Below, in pieces: positions 25,259 to 35,759 of a DNA stretch of 64,000 bases; positions within the stretch are counted from its first letter, which is position 1; each line of letters begins with the position of its first letter. Origin of the DNA: Scylla paramamosain (lineage: Eukaryota > Arthropoda > Malacostraca > Decapoda > Portunidae). Both the position numbers and the translations under genes were made by a program. Location of the stretch: assembly GCF_035594125.1 (NCBI RefSeq), contig NC_087197.1, positions 7,238,110 through 7,302,109 of the forward strand. The letters run 5' to 3'. The notes under the pieces were generated by a model, which saw nothing but the letters and a program-made list of their open reading frames with translations, did not search any database and was not told where the DNA came from.

Positions 25259-26073
25259 GTCACATTGTAAATTTTTTGACGGAAACCTTTGACAAGGGTG
25301 TGGGTTATGAGTGTGTGAACACTGCGAGGGGTGCCCTGTCTTCTCTCGGCATTGTGGTGGACAGATGCAGGGCAGGAAATCACCCTTTGGTCATCCGATT
25401 CATGAGAGGGGTTTTCAATCTTAGAACTCCTCAGCCCAGGTACACTGACACTTGGGACGTCCAACCTGTCTTAGAGCAACTAAGGTCCATGTTCCCCTTA
25501 CATGCATTAACCCTTAAAGAATTAACGCTAAAATTGGTTATGATGATGGCCTTAACTCAAGCTGCCAGAATTCAAACTTTACAACTACTGTTAATCAGAG
25601 ACATGCTCATTAATGAACACTCCATTTCAGTACAGTTGGGGGGCACTCTTAAACAATCCAGACCAAATTTTAACATCAACAGGGTCACATTCCATCGTTA
25701 CCCTAAGGATCCACGATTATGTGTCTGTAGCACTCTCCTGAGGTACATTGATGTGACTAAAGAGCTTAGACAGGATGAGATGCACACTGATGCCAGGCTC
25801 CTCATTAGCTTCATAAAACCCCACAAATCAGTTTCCAAAGACACTATTGCCCGTTGGGTCAGGACCATTCTCCGCATGTCCGGCATACACATCTCAAAGT
25901 TTTCCGCTGGTAGTGTGCGGCCAGCAGCAGCTTCAAAAGCTGGAGTGGCGGCTGTCCCTGTCGCATGCATTATGGCTAAGGCGGGCTGGTCTAGGGAATC
26001 TACCTTTGCAAAATATTATAATAAGAACATTGTGGCTGCTTCTGACCTCTTTCAGGATGCAGTGCTAGAGTAA
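24895..26073 (+). CDS. DIRS tyrosine recombinase
   Basis: Open frame of 392 codons; the first ATG likely to be used is 25090 (327 aa), inside the overlap with the RT/RNase H frame. It catalyses integration of the circular DNA by the tyrosine-recombinase mechanism. An SAM-like N-terminal core-binding part (ASWKPGTERQYRPHVQRWSLF) precedes the catalytic domain. The first Arg lies in MALTQAARIQTL (residue 225 of the open frame), the second in FSAGSVRPAAASKAG (342), and the nucleophile is in GWSRESTFAKYY (Tyr374 or 375). The position usually held by His in HxxR recombinases appears as Gly (AGSVR), a variant I believe occurs in DIRS enzymes. No internal stops. Confidence 0.85.
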   Translation: MPSEVTCGASTRLDGGSSVAVPVLDGHAAPVANRLPTFDNEQEECSNTPVHNRSTPHHVPHEAHGMPSVRENLQKRGVSPAAADIILASWKPGTERQYRPHVQRWSLFCGRQNVDSTSPTVGHIVNFLTETFDKGVGYECVNTARGALSSLGIVVDRCRAGNHPLVIRFMRGVFNLRTPQPRYTDTWDVQPVLEQLRSMFPLHALTLKELTLKLVMMMALTQAARIQTLQLLLIRDMLINEHSISVQLGGTLKQSRPNFNINRVTFHRYPKDPRLCVCSTLLRYIDVTKELRQDEMHTDARLLISFIKPHKSVSKDTIARWVRTILRMSGIHISKFSAGSVRPAAASKAGVAAVPVACIMAKAGWSRESTFAKYYNKNIVAASDLFQDAVLE

Positions 26074-26369
26074 GACATGATTTGGGTTTGTTGCTGCACT
26101 CCAGTGTTGCAGTACATGGATATTTTAAGTATTTAGTATCTAGTACCTTAGGTTTACCTTATGATGTGAACTGTTACCATATTTCAACATTGTTTGTAGA
26201 TTGGATTAAGTTGGATGCAATGTACCTTATTTTATACACCAATTGTATGATTGTCTCATGTACAAGATCCTTCCATGGAATAATAGTTATAGTACTGTTT
26301 CTTGTGGGGCATTTCCTTTTCCTCTCTACTATTGCATCCTCCCTCGTCATCCACATGGCTTCAAAGCCT

Positions 26370-26418
26370 CATGGGAAATGTCCGCCCAGCAGATAGGTGA
26401 TTTTGCCGAAGTAAAATT
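26370..26418 (-). repeat. Right inverted terminal repeat of DIRS element
   Basis: Reverse complement of 21692-21740 with one mismatch (T for C in the tatcCgctg segment). It lies about 300 bp after the recombinase stop codon. Confidence 0.92.
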
Positions 26419-26725
26419 AACAAAGTACACGAGACTTACCGTAGGTCAGTTGAAGTGTACTTCTAATTTTTCAAGGCAAATCACCTCTGCTGGTGCAGAG
26501 ATTTCACATGCCCTCCTCTCCCTCCCTACCTTAAGCTCTACAGGTTACTTAATTTCCTAATTGGTTCATCATGTGGATGTCGAGTCCTTGCTTTAAAGTC
26601 TGCCGGCAGCGCGTGACGCACTCTCTCTCATGTGAAATCTCCGCAGCAGCAGAGGTGATTTGCCTCGAAAAATTAGAAGTACACTTCAACTGACCTACGG
26701 TAAGTCTCTGTACTTTGTTAATTTT
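26413..26725 (-). mobile_element. Palindromic mini-element related to DIRS ends
   Basis: Two arms, 26413-26510 and 26629-26725, are inverted repeats with one indel and a few mismatches. The inner part of each arm (aatttttc-aggcaaatcacctctgctg...gatttcacatg) is a diverged version of the neighbouring DIRS terminal repeat, and the right arm is joined to the same 33-bp motif (26600-26632) that follows the left DIRS repeat. Read on the minus strand it has the layout terminus, shared motif, about 90 bp, terminus, as expected for an internally deleted non-autonomous DIRS relative. It overlaps the right end of the large element by a few bases. Confidence 0.7.
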
Positions 26726-27046
26726 CATAGCAAATGTTGCAGATATTACAACAGAACAAAAATGTATAAAAATTAAGTTTTAACTAATTTTACAACACTG
26801 CAACTCAAGACAGCAAAAGCAGAGATAAAGAGAAACCATCTCATCATTACCTGAGTGATTCCTGGATTCTGGGAAGAGCATATTAAAGGATTATTAATAC
26901 TAACACAACTCTACTGCAACCTTAAATATTCCTACACACATACACACCTACTGATATGGAATTATAAATACTGCAGTGTAAGCTTATATTATCCAGATCA
27001 AACTAAAATGTGTAAACAGCTATGGTAATCTCTTCACTATAACTTA
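26726..27046. other. Spacer, nothing recognised
   Basis: AT-rich sequence without coding blocks or repeats between the DIRS complex and a MITE. Confidence 0.4.
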
Positions 27047-27697
27047 ACATATTTCTCGCCATATAAGACGCACTGGTGTATAAGATGCATCTATAATTTG
27101 GTAGGGGATATTAAAAAAAAATAATAATAATAAATAAATAAAAAAATAAATAAACAAATAAAAAAAATAAAAAAAATAAGCCTCACTTTTCCCTGAACTT
27201 CATAGCCTGTGCCTCAATCAGGCTTTGGTTCAAGTCCCAAGAAAATATCATACCAGTTTATTAGTGATCATAACTGTCGCTGAACAATTATGACTACGAT
27301 ACTTCTGCCTTTCTCTGTGTTCAAGGTGTTGCACTATTGGCTGAATAGTTCCAGTACCCCTACCCAGCTGTCAACTTGAAATGGTAAACAAAACACTCCC
27401 TGTGCATGATAAAGCCTCTAATCTTGATCTTAATGCAACAGGTTTTTATGTTTTAGCAATATTTTGGTTCATAATCATTATCTAGTAATTTATTAGGCCT
27501 ATTTTGATATGGAATCATTATATAATAATAGATAAACAAACAAATTTCATTCTGGAGTCAAACAGTGGTGTTTAGGTGTTACTCTAGTACTAGTAACCAT
27601 AACCCATAGGCCTACCCAAGCTTAACCATCAGGGTATAAGACGCAGTGTGATTTTTGCAGTATTAATAAAGTGTCTTATATGGCGGGAAATATGGTA
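27047..27697. mobile_element. MITE-like non-autonomous DNA transposon
   Basis: The ends 27047-27073 and 27671-27697 are inverted repeats of about 27 bp built around tttc[tc]cgccatataagac, with three or four mismatches. A second inner echo (tataagatgcat at 27078, tataagacgcagtg at 27635) extends the similarity. The ~650 bp between contain no coding sequence. The ...ccgtatataagacgca... type of terminus is familiar from dispersed DNA-transposon MITEs in many animals; I cannot name the superfamily with confidence. Confidence 0.7.
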
Positions 27698-27829
27698 CTT
27701 CCTATTAAAACTTTACTTAATTTATAAGATAAAAATTTATCACTTGTGCACAAGGATAATCCTTAGATAGAAATATATTTATGAAACTCTTTCAAAACTT
27801 TTTTGAGGCTGAAATTATAATGATATAAG

Positions 27830-28197
27830 AATACAAGAAAATAAGGGAGGCTGCAAGAAGCCATCAGGCTTACACATGGCAGTCCCTGTATGAAACATAC
27901 TATACCAACCTATTTCCACCTATCATCCCTATCCATAAATTTGTCAAATCTTTTAAGGCTCCCTAGTGACTCAACACTAATAGCCTGATTAACGAGTTAA
28001 TTCCATTCATCTACCACTCTATTTGAAAACTAATTCCTTCCTATCTCTTTCTTAAACTTAACCTTTCCAAGCTTGAACCCATTATTTCTTGTTCTATCCT
28101 TATTACTGATCCTGAAAATTCTACATCTGTCACTCTTGTCAACCCCAATACCACTTAAAGACCTCTTTCAGGTTCCTCTTAATCCATACAGTTTTTA

Positions 28198-28198
<1 letters not shown>
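27830..28198 (-). mobile_element. LINE ORF2 C-terminus and 3' UTR fragment
   Basis: On the minus strand, from about 28140 leftward: KDRTRNNGFKLGKV, KEIGRN, FSNRVVDEWN, SLGSLKRFDKFMDRDDRW. This is the C-terminal signature of CR1-like LINEs, followed by a 3' tail (LPCVSLMASCS-like) down to about 27830. At least two stop codons are present. The 5' side is cut by a (TA)n array at 28199. Confidence 0.7.

Positions 28199-28280
<82 letters not shown>
28199..28280. repeat. (TA)n microsatellite
   Basis: Perfect TA array of about 82 bp, separated by 23 bp from a second array. Confidence 0.98.
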
Positions 28281-28283
<3 letters not shown>

Positions 28284-28299
28284 CTTAGGGAAGTGTTTA

Positions 28300-28764
<465 letters not shown>

Positions 28765-31700
28765 TTTTTTTTTTTTTATGTAGGAAGGATACTGGCCAAG
28801 GGCAACAAAAATCTAATAAAAAAAATGCCCACTGAAATGCCAGTCCCATAAAAGGGTCAAAGCAGTGGTAAAAAATTGGTGGATAAGTGTCTTGAAACCT
28901 CCCTCTTGAAGGAATTCTAGTCATAGGAAGGTGGAAATACAGAAGCAGGCAGGGAGTTCCAGAGTTTACCAGAGAAAGGGATGAATGATTGAGAATACTG
29001 GTTAACTCTTGCGTTAGAGAGGTGGACAGAATAGGGGTGAGAGAAAGAAGAAAGTCTTGTGCAGCGAGGCCGCGGAAGGAGGGGAGGCATGCAGTTAGCA
29101 AGATCAAAAGAGCAGTAAGCATGAAAATAGCGGTAGAAGACAGCTAGATATGCAACATTGCGGCGGTGAGAGAGAGGCTGAAGACAGTCAGTTAGAGGAG
29201 AGGAGTTGATGAGACGAAAAGCTTTTGATTCCACCCTGTCTAGAAGAGCAGTATGAGTGGAACACCCCCAGACATGTGAAGCATACTACATACATGGACG
29301 GATAAGGCCCTTGTACAGAGTTAGCAGCTGAGGGGGTGAGAAAAACTGGCGGAGACGTCTCAGAACACCTAACTTCATAGAAGCTGTTTTAGCTAGAGAT
29401 GAGATGTGAAGTTTCCAGTTCAGATTATAAGTAAAGGACAGACCGAGGATGTTCAGTGTAGAAGAGGGAGACAGTTGAGTGTCATTGAAGAAGAGGGGAT
29501 AGTTGTCTGGAAGGTTGTGTCGAGTTGATAGATGGAGGAATTGAGTTTTTGAGGCATTGAACAATACCAAGTTTGCTCTGCCCCAATCAGAAATTTTAGA
29601 AAGATCAGAAGTCAGGCGTTCTGTGGCTTCCCTACGTGATATGTTTACCTCCTGAAGGGTTGGACGTCTATGAAAAGACGTGGAAAAGTGCAGGGTGGTA
29701 TCATCAGCGTAGGAGTGGATAGGACAAGAAGTTTGGTTTAGAAGATCATTAATGAATAATAAGAAGAGAGTGGGTGACAGGACAGAACCCTGAGGAACAC
29801 CAGTGTTAATAGATTTAGGAGAAGAACAGTGACCGTCTACCACAGCAGCAATAGAACGGTCAGAAAGGAAACTTGAGATGAAGTTACAGAGAGAAGGATA
29901 GAAACCGTAAGGGGGTAGTTTGGAAATCAAAGCTTTGTGCCAGACTCTATCAAAGGCTTTTGATATGTCCAAGGCAACAGCAAAAGTTTCACCAAAATCT
30001 CTAAGAGAGGATGACCAAGACTCAGTAAGGAAAGCCAGAAGATCACCAGTAGAGCGGCCTTGACGGAACCCATACTGGTGATCAGATAGAAGGTTGTGAA
30101 GTGATAAATGTTTAAGAATCTTCCTGTTGAGGATAGATTCAAAAACTTTAGATAAGCAGGAAATTAAAGCAATAGGACGGTAGTTTGAGGGATTAGAACG
30201 GTCACCCTTTTTAGGAACAGGTTGAATGTAGGCAAACTTCCAGCAAGAAGGAAAGGTAGATGTTGACAGACAGAGCTGAAAGAGTTTTACTAGGCAAGGT
30301 GCAAGCACGGAGGCACAGTTTCGGAGAACAATAGGAGGGACCCCATCAGGTCCATAAGCCTTCTGAGGATTTAGGCCAGCGAGGGCATGGAAAACATCAT
30401 TGCGAAGAATTTTAATACGTGGCATGAAGTAGTCAGATGGTGGAGGAGAGGGAGGAACAAACCCAGAATCGTCCAAGGTAGAGTTTTTAGCAAAAGTTTG
30501 AGCAAAGAGTTCAGCTTTAGAAATAGATGTGATAGCAGTGGTGCCATCTGGTTGAAGTAGAGGAGGGAAAGAAGAAGAAGCAAAGTTATTGGAGATATTT
30601 TTGGCTAGATGCCAGAAATCACGAGGGGAGTTAGATCTTGAAAGGTTTTGACATTTTCTGTTAATGAAGGAGTTTTTGGCTAGTTGGAGAACAGACTTGG
30701 CATGGTTCCAGGCAGAAATATAAAGTGCATGAGATTCTAGTGATGGAAGGCTTAAGTACCTTTTGTGGGCCACTTCTCTATCATGTATAGCACGAGAACA
30801 AGCTGTGTTAAACCAATGTTTAGAAGGTTTAGGACGAGAAAAAGAGTGAGGAATGTACGCCTCCATGCTAGACACTATCACCTCTGTTATGCGCTCAGCA
30901 CACAAAGACGGGTCTCTGACACGGAAGCAGTAGTCATTCCAAGGAAAATCAGCAAAATACCTCCTCAGGTCCCCCCAACTAGCAGAGGCAAAACGCCAGA
31001 GGCACCTTCGCTTAGGGGGATCCTGAGGAGGGATTGGAGTGATAGGACAAGATAAAGATATGAGATTGTGATCGGAGGAGCCCAACGGGGAAGAAAGGGT
31101 GACAGCATAAGCAGAAGGATTAGAGGTCAGGAAAAGGTCAAGAATGTTGGGCGTATCTCCAAGACGGTCAGGAATACGAGTAAGGTGTTGCAGCAATTGC
31201 TCTAGGTCATGGAGGATAGCAAAGTTGTAGGCTAGTTCACCAGGATGGTCAGTGAAGGGAGAGGAAAGCCAAAGCTGGTGGTGAACATTGAAGTCTCCAA
31301 GAATGGAGATCTCTGCAAAAGGGAAGAGGGTCAGAATGTGCTCCACTTTGGAAGTTAAGTAGTCAAAGTATTTCTTATAGTCAGAGGAGTTAGGAGAGAG
31401 GTATACAGCACAGATAAATTTAGTATGAGAATGACTCTGTAGTCGTAGCCAGATGGTGGAAAACTCGGAAGATTCAAGAGCGTGGGCACGAGAGCAGGTT
31501 AAGTCATTGCGCACATAAACGCAGCATCCAGCTTTGGATCGAAAATGAGGATAGAGAAAGTAGGAGGGAACAGAAAAGGGGCTACTGTCAGTTGCCTCAG
31601 ACACCTGAGTTTCAGTGAGGAAAAGAAGATGAGGTTTAGAAGAGAAGAGGTGGTGTTCTACAGATTAAAAATTAGATCTCAGACCGCGAATGTTGCAGAA

Positions 31701-32073
31701 GTTAATGAAGAAAAAGTTGAGGGGGGTGTCAAGACACTTAGGGTCGTCGACAGAAAGGCAGTCCGACCTGGACACATTTATGGTCCCCTCCCCAGATGGT
31801 GACTCCGAGGCTGGTGTAGGAGTCGCCATGATTTTAAAATTTTTGAGTGAAGGGTGTGTGTGTTATTAGGTGCTTGTAGTTTTGTGTGGAGGAAGAGAGT
31901 TGTCTTTAGAGGGCAGGCTGTGACTGCCCCCTTGTGTTGTGAGACACAAAGGGAAACGTTCAGTGAAGTCATAGCTGGATTTAATGATAAGTTCACAGCA
32001 CCCCCTGAACAGTGCTTTAGACCTCACTGGGAGTAATTATCGTTTCGGCAGGTGTCTACTGCCTCCTCCTGTC
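28765..32073 (-). mobile_element. Near-full-length F1 LINE, minus strand
   Basis: The poly(A) tail appears as poly(T) at 28765-28777, and the 5' end shares gacaggaggaggcag (32073 leftward) with the intact copy. Over the RT/endonuclease frame I count about 15 amino-acid differences in roughly 770, so the two copies are about 98% identical in protein. It has the same 5' untranslated region. Flanks differ from those of the first copy, so this is an independent insertion and not a segmental duplicate. No clear target-site duplication. Confidence 0.93.
28857..31829 (-). pseudogene. F1 endonuclease/RT with nonsense mutations
   Basis: Same protein as the intact copy, starting at ATG 31829-31827. 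Three premature stops are visible: TAA at 31667-31665 (Gln in RSNFQSV, near residue 55), TAG at 29288-29286 (Glu in RPCMEYA) and TAG near 28917 (Leu in SYDLNSF). The normal terminator is changed to Leu, so the frame would run to TGA at 28857-28859. The catalytic residues ([20 protein letters not shown]) are all still present. Each nonsense change is a single substitution, so inactivation is recent relative to the other relics. Confidence 0.9.
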
Positions 32074-32318
32074 TGATAAATAAAGTAAGTTACATTCTCC
32101 TGGGGAGTTATTCTCAAATCTATAATCAGTCAGGCATAAGAAATAGGAAACAAGACTTCAAAGTAATTGGAAAAGAAAACTGAAAGTTGTAAAATTCATA
32201 GTATGTTCTATTCTTTGAGAGCTGCGGATGTAGTAGCCACGGCCTTGAGACGTGGGGTGTTGCCAGATGCACATCCAACCATTTTGTTGGATATACATTT
32301 CTTGTTTATTTACAGGTA
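32074..32318. other. Spacer, nothing recognised
   Basis: Immediate 5' flank of the minus-strand F1 LINE up to the start of a MITE. No convincing feature. Confidence 0.4.
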
Positions 32319-33082
32319 CAGTGGAACCTTGGTTCTCAAACTGAATTCATCCCTGAATGCTGTTTGAAGTCCGAAATGTTAAAAAACCGAAACTATTTTC
32401 CCCATAGGAATCAATGTACAGTGGATTAATCTGTTCCCAGACACCAATCTACACTTTCTTTGTGGCTTATGACAGATGCTCCCACAGCCATAATGGTTGC
32501 TTTATAATATCTCCAGCTCACAAATTATTTATCCAGAAAGGATGTAATGAATGAACTCAGTGACACAGAACTCATCAGAAGATACTGTTTAGACCGATCT
32601 AGTGAGGGAAGCCTTACAGAGGGGCACAGAGAGGAGCAACCAACTTACTGCCAAAATGAAGGTGATTATAACATTTAGACATCTTGCTGCTGGGAAAAAC
32701 TACTGGAAAAATGCAGTTGTGTGGTAGTGACGGCATTGCAGGGTCACCGAGATAGCCATAGGTTGCTCAGAATTATTCCTGAGTGTCGAAAACTGTTTAT
32801 TTACATCATGGCTTTTCACCAGGATCACACTTACCTTATTTCAAAGACTGTGTTACACTCTGTCTCTCTCCTCCAAATATATAACAATGAAGTAAATACT
32901 TACAGAAACTATAAATTAGTAATAAATGGCAGCTTTTGCTATGTCTTTTAATATTTGAAATAAAGTAACTTTTTCCTAGAACTGAATTATGGTATCACAA
33001 CCAAAGCAATAATTAGTTCAAAATTTTGTTAAAAAAACAATTTGTCTGAAAAGAAAGACGTTCAGTAACCAAGGTTCTACTC
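32319..33082. mobile_element. Tc1/mariner-type MITE
   Basis: It is flanked by TA dinucleotides. The left end is cagtggaaccttggttctc with an inner block of the ctgtttgaa.tccgaaa...cccataggaatcaatgta type. The right end (33062-33082) is its inverse, aaccaaggttctactc, preceded by gttcagt. This accaaggttccactg terminus is common among mariner-related MITEs in animals. The ~760 bp interior has no transposase. Confidence 0.75.
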
Positions 33083-33289
33083 TATTTGTAATGTAAAGAA
33101 GTACTTATTTATTACACAAACTATAAGGTTGTGGAAAGTGTACGTAAAGGGGAGAGTAAAGCTTTAAAAATTTATAAATATTAAATTATACATCCCAAGT
33201 TTGATATCATGAACTCTGGGAAGGGAAAAAATCCAAGAATCAAAGTCATATGGTAGCCACGCTTCCATTCACAGCATGGAAAAAATTTA

Positions 33290-33600
33290 TTTCAAACAAT
33301 TTTTTATTTTTCTCATTTTACTGGGTAAATAAAATAAAAAAAAAAGTATACAAAAAAAATGCAACCTGACATGACCTCTATCTCTGAGAACGTACAACAC
33401 TGTACAGGTTAATCTACGCCTCTCTAAGGAATGTAAATTTAAAAATTTCAGTCTCATTTTGTAAGGAATACCCCTCATCCCCTGTATCCTTTTAGTCAAT
33501 CTCCTTTGTATTGATCCTGTATCCTTCCTCTAATATGGGGACCAGAACTGCTCAGCATAATCTAGATTAGGTCTGAACAGCACCAAATATAGGGTGTAGC
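33290..33600 (-). pseudogene. LINE RT C-terminal fragment
   Basis: On the minus strand: VLFRPNLDYAEQFWSPY near 33570, SIQRRLTKRIQGMRGI near 33500, LNLHSLERRRLT near 33430, then decay. These are the thumb and C-terminal signatures of a CR1-like LINE. There is one stop (after FWSPY) and no RT catalytic block. It belongs to a different family from F1-F4. Confidence 0.75.
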
Positions 33601-34271
33601 ACGAGTTTCTGTGGATATTTCTAGAGATAAAAGTAAAAGCTATTCTAAGTCAAAAATCCTCTATAGATATATGCAATTTGAGGCGTTGAACCATGGTATG
33701 AAATTCAAGTGTTTGGCAGGCAACAGATACAATGGATGGGCCAAGCACAGGATGGCAGGTGTTGTTGATGTGGAAGTCCAATAGCAAAACTGTGAATTAT
33801 TCAGTCATGATTTTTACAAGTTTCAGAGCATTGCAGCATTCCATAACAAAATGAGTGGTAATAATGGGAAAATGACCTACTGATAAAACATTACACAAGT
33901 AATTATTACAGTAATTATTGATAAGTAAAATGATATGCTATGGGCATGGAGGCTGGGAGTGGGGAGGAGTGAGGCTAAGACCAAATTAGCTGATTACACT
34001 GTACAACAAATTTCAGGGTTAAGAAGAAAACATAGTTATCATGTGCGTTTTATTATGAAGTTCAGTGTGCTAAATTCAAATTTGATAACAAAAATTTCAT
34101 GCCACGTCACAATTTTTTGTAAATCGCTGTTTTAATAATTATGCAATTAATAGAGATTTCCAAGATTCCATAAATGTATTTTGCTCCCAAAGTCAGATTA
34201 AATGTCTTCATTGTATTTATTTGATTAATATATAATGTTTGTTAGCTTTATATAATGTATTAACCTACAAT
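33601..34271. other. Spacer, nothing recognised
   Basis: AT-rich sequence with no persuasive open frame; the open frame of 66 codons near 33935 shows no familiar motif. Confidence 0.4.
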
Positions 34272-35201
34272 CTAGTATTTACTTCTTCTTTTATAAGACG
34301 TCTCAGGCGTGTCACGCTTCAGGTTCCAACAGAAGTCAGCCAGCATAGCAGGGCTCCATTTTCCCTTGTACCTGTTTTCCATTGACGCTATATCTTGATG
34401 GAACCTCTCTCCATGTTCATCACTCACATCTGCTGCGTTCTCTGGGAAGAAGGACAGATGAGAATGAAGAAAGTGTATCTTCAGTGACATATTGCATCCG
34501 AGATCTTGGTAGCATTTGATTAGCCTCTCCACTTTACGCTCTCGCTGGGACTCTTGGTGCTTTCCCAGAAGCCCTTTGCATACATCTTTGAATGCATGCC
34601 AGGCCGCTAGCTCAGGTTCATCCATTGTCGCCTCAAAGTCCTCATCATTTATAAGCTTGCGAATCTGAGGGCCTACAAATATACCCTCTTTAATCTTGGC
34701 ATCACTAATTTTAGGGAAGATCCCTTTGAGATACTGGAAACATAGCTTGTTATGTTGCAGTGCTTTGGTAAATTGCTTCATTAGGCCTAGTTTTATATGC
34801 AGTGGTGGCAAAATGATTTTCTCCTTCTTAACTAGTGGCTCATGAATTACATTATGGCATCCAAGCGTCATAGATTCCCGAGATGGCCATTCTGAGCGTA
34901 TATAATGTTCTGATCTGGCCCTACTGTTCCACTTGCAAAGAAAGCACATAAATTTGGTGTATCCAGTTTGTAGCCCATTAAGTATGGCTACTACTTTCAA
35001 GTCTGCACAAATTAACGACTCATGCTCTTTGTAACTTTTGCGGTCTAAAATAAAAGCAAGGTTCTCATATGTCTCTCTTAAAATGACTGAGTAAGCAACT
35101 GGAACTGAAGGCATGGTGTTCCCAATGTGCAACAGAACTGCTTTTATGCTGTAAAGGGATCCATCTATGAATAGCCTCCACTCATTGGGTAAAAGCAACA
35201 A
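34272..35201 (-). CDS. Conserved protein of unknown function, multicopy arthropod family
   Basis: An uninterrupted 309-residue frame. I recognise the family from many arthropod and cnidarian genomes, where it occurs in several copies without assigned function. Signatures: LPNEWRLFIDGS (N-terminus), DLKVVAILNGLQTGYTKF, CFLCKWNSRARSEHY (a Cys pair), PPLHIKLGLMKQF, SDAKIKEGIFVGPQI, GCNMSLKIHFLHSHL, DEHGERFHQDI, KWSPAMLADFCWNLKRD. His, Asp and Glu in the last blocks could form a metal or nucleic-acid site; that is speculation. The listed start is the first ATG. The frame is open upstream to about 35240 (QCPQCLSERYF), but relatives I recall are longer, so the N-terminus is truncated or lies in an unseen exon. 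The surroundings are purely repetitive, so a transposon origin is likely. Confidence 0.7.
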   Translation of the reverse strand: MLLLPNEWRLFIDGSLYSIKAVLLHIGNTMPSVPVAYSVILRETYENLAFILDRKSYKEHESLICADLKVVAILNGLQTGYTKFMCFLCKWNSRARSEHYIRSEWPSRESMTLGCHNVIHEPLVKKEKIILPPLHIKLGLMKQFTKALQHNKLCFQYLKGIFPKISDAKIKEGIFVGPQIRKLINDEDFEATMDEPELAAWHAFKDVCKGLLGKHQESQRERKVERLIKCYQDLGCNMSLKIHFLHSHLSFFPENAADVSDEHGERFHQDIASMENRYKGKWSPAMLADFCWNLKRDTPETSYKRRSKY

Positions 35202-35428
35202 AAAATACCGTTCAGATAGACATTGCGGGCACTGCTATTTACGAAGAACTGGAGGGTCACAGAAAGAAACGGATGTTATATTCGTAATCTACGCAAAAAA
35301 TAACTCTAGAAAAGGATAGTCTCATTTCCGTTTTTTTTTCATTGTTATACAGTGTTATCAGTCACTTAACAGTTTCTCACCAAGACAGTGAAAGTGAAAA
35401 CATTAAAACTGTGTTGCATAAGTTTGAG

Positions 35429-35653
<225 letters not shown>

Positions 35654-35759
35654 GCGATGCTATACACTTACAGTAACATTATGTGGATATGGTGTTTGTC
35701 TATGGATTTTGTAAAAGACATGCAAATGTTGCAATGCAAAAATACAAATTAAGATATCC

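Larger units (their letters stand above)
21692..26418 (+). mobile_element. DIRS-like tyrosine-recombinase retrotransposon
   Basis: About 4.7 kb bounded by 49-bp inverted terminal repeats (21692-21740 and 26370-26418, one mismatch). It encodes, in order, a gag-like protein, an RT/RNase H and a tyrosine recombinase in overlapping frames, the gene order of the DIRS order. DIRS elements lack LTRs and integrase; the recombinase is thought to integrate a circular DNA copy without target-site duplication, which fits the absence of one here. The ORFs are nearly intact, with one frameshift at the start of the RT frame. A 33-bp motif following the left repeat (21737-21769) recurs in perfect inverted form at 26600-26632, outside the right repeat. 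Confidence 0.88.

Noticed and set aside
26640..26710. gacctacggtaagtct as a genuine splice donor of a host gene
   Set aside because: It matches a donor consensus but sits in the arm of the palindromic DIRS relative and occurs inverted in the other arm; no exon is seen nearby.
30765..31055. Frames opposite the F1 coding strand (96 aa here and the equivalent at 2503-2793, and others)
   Set aside because: Antisense shadows of the LINE protein; they are conserved between copies only because the DNA is.
32167..32367. 66-aa frame in the spacer right of the F1 LINE
   Set aside because: It runs into the MITE at 32319 and shows no recognisable domain.
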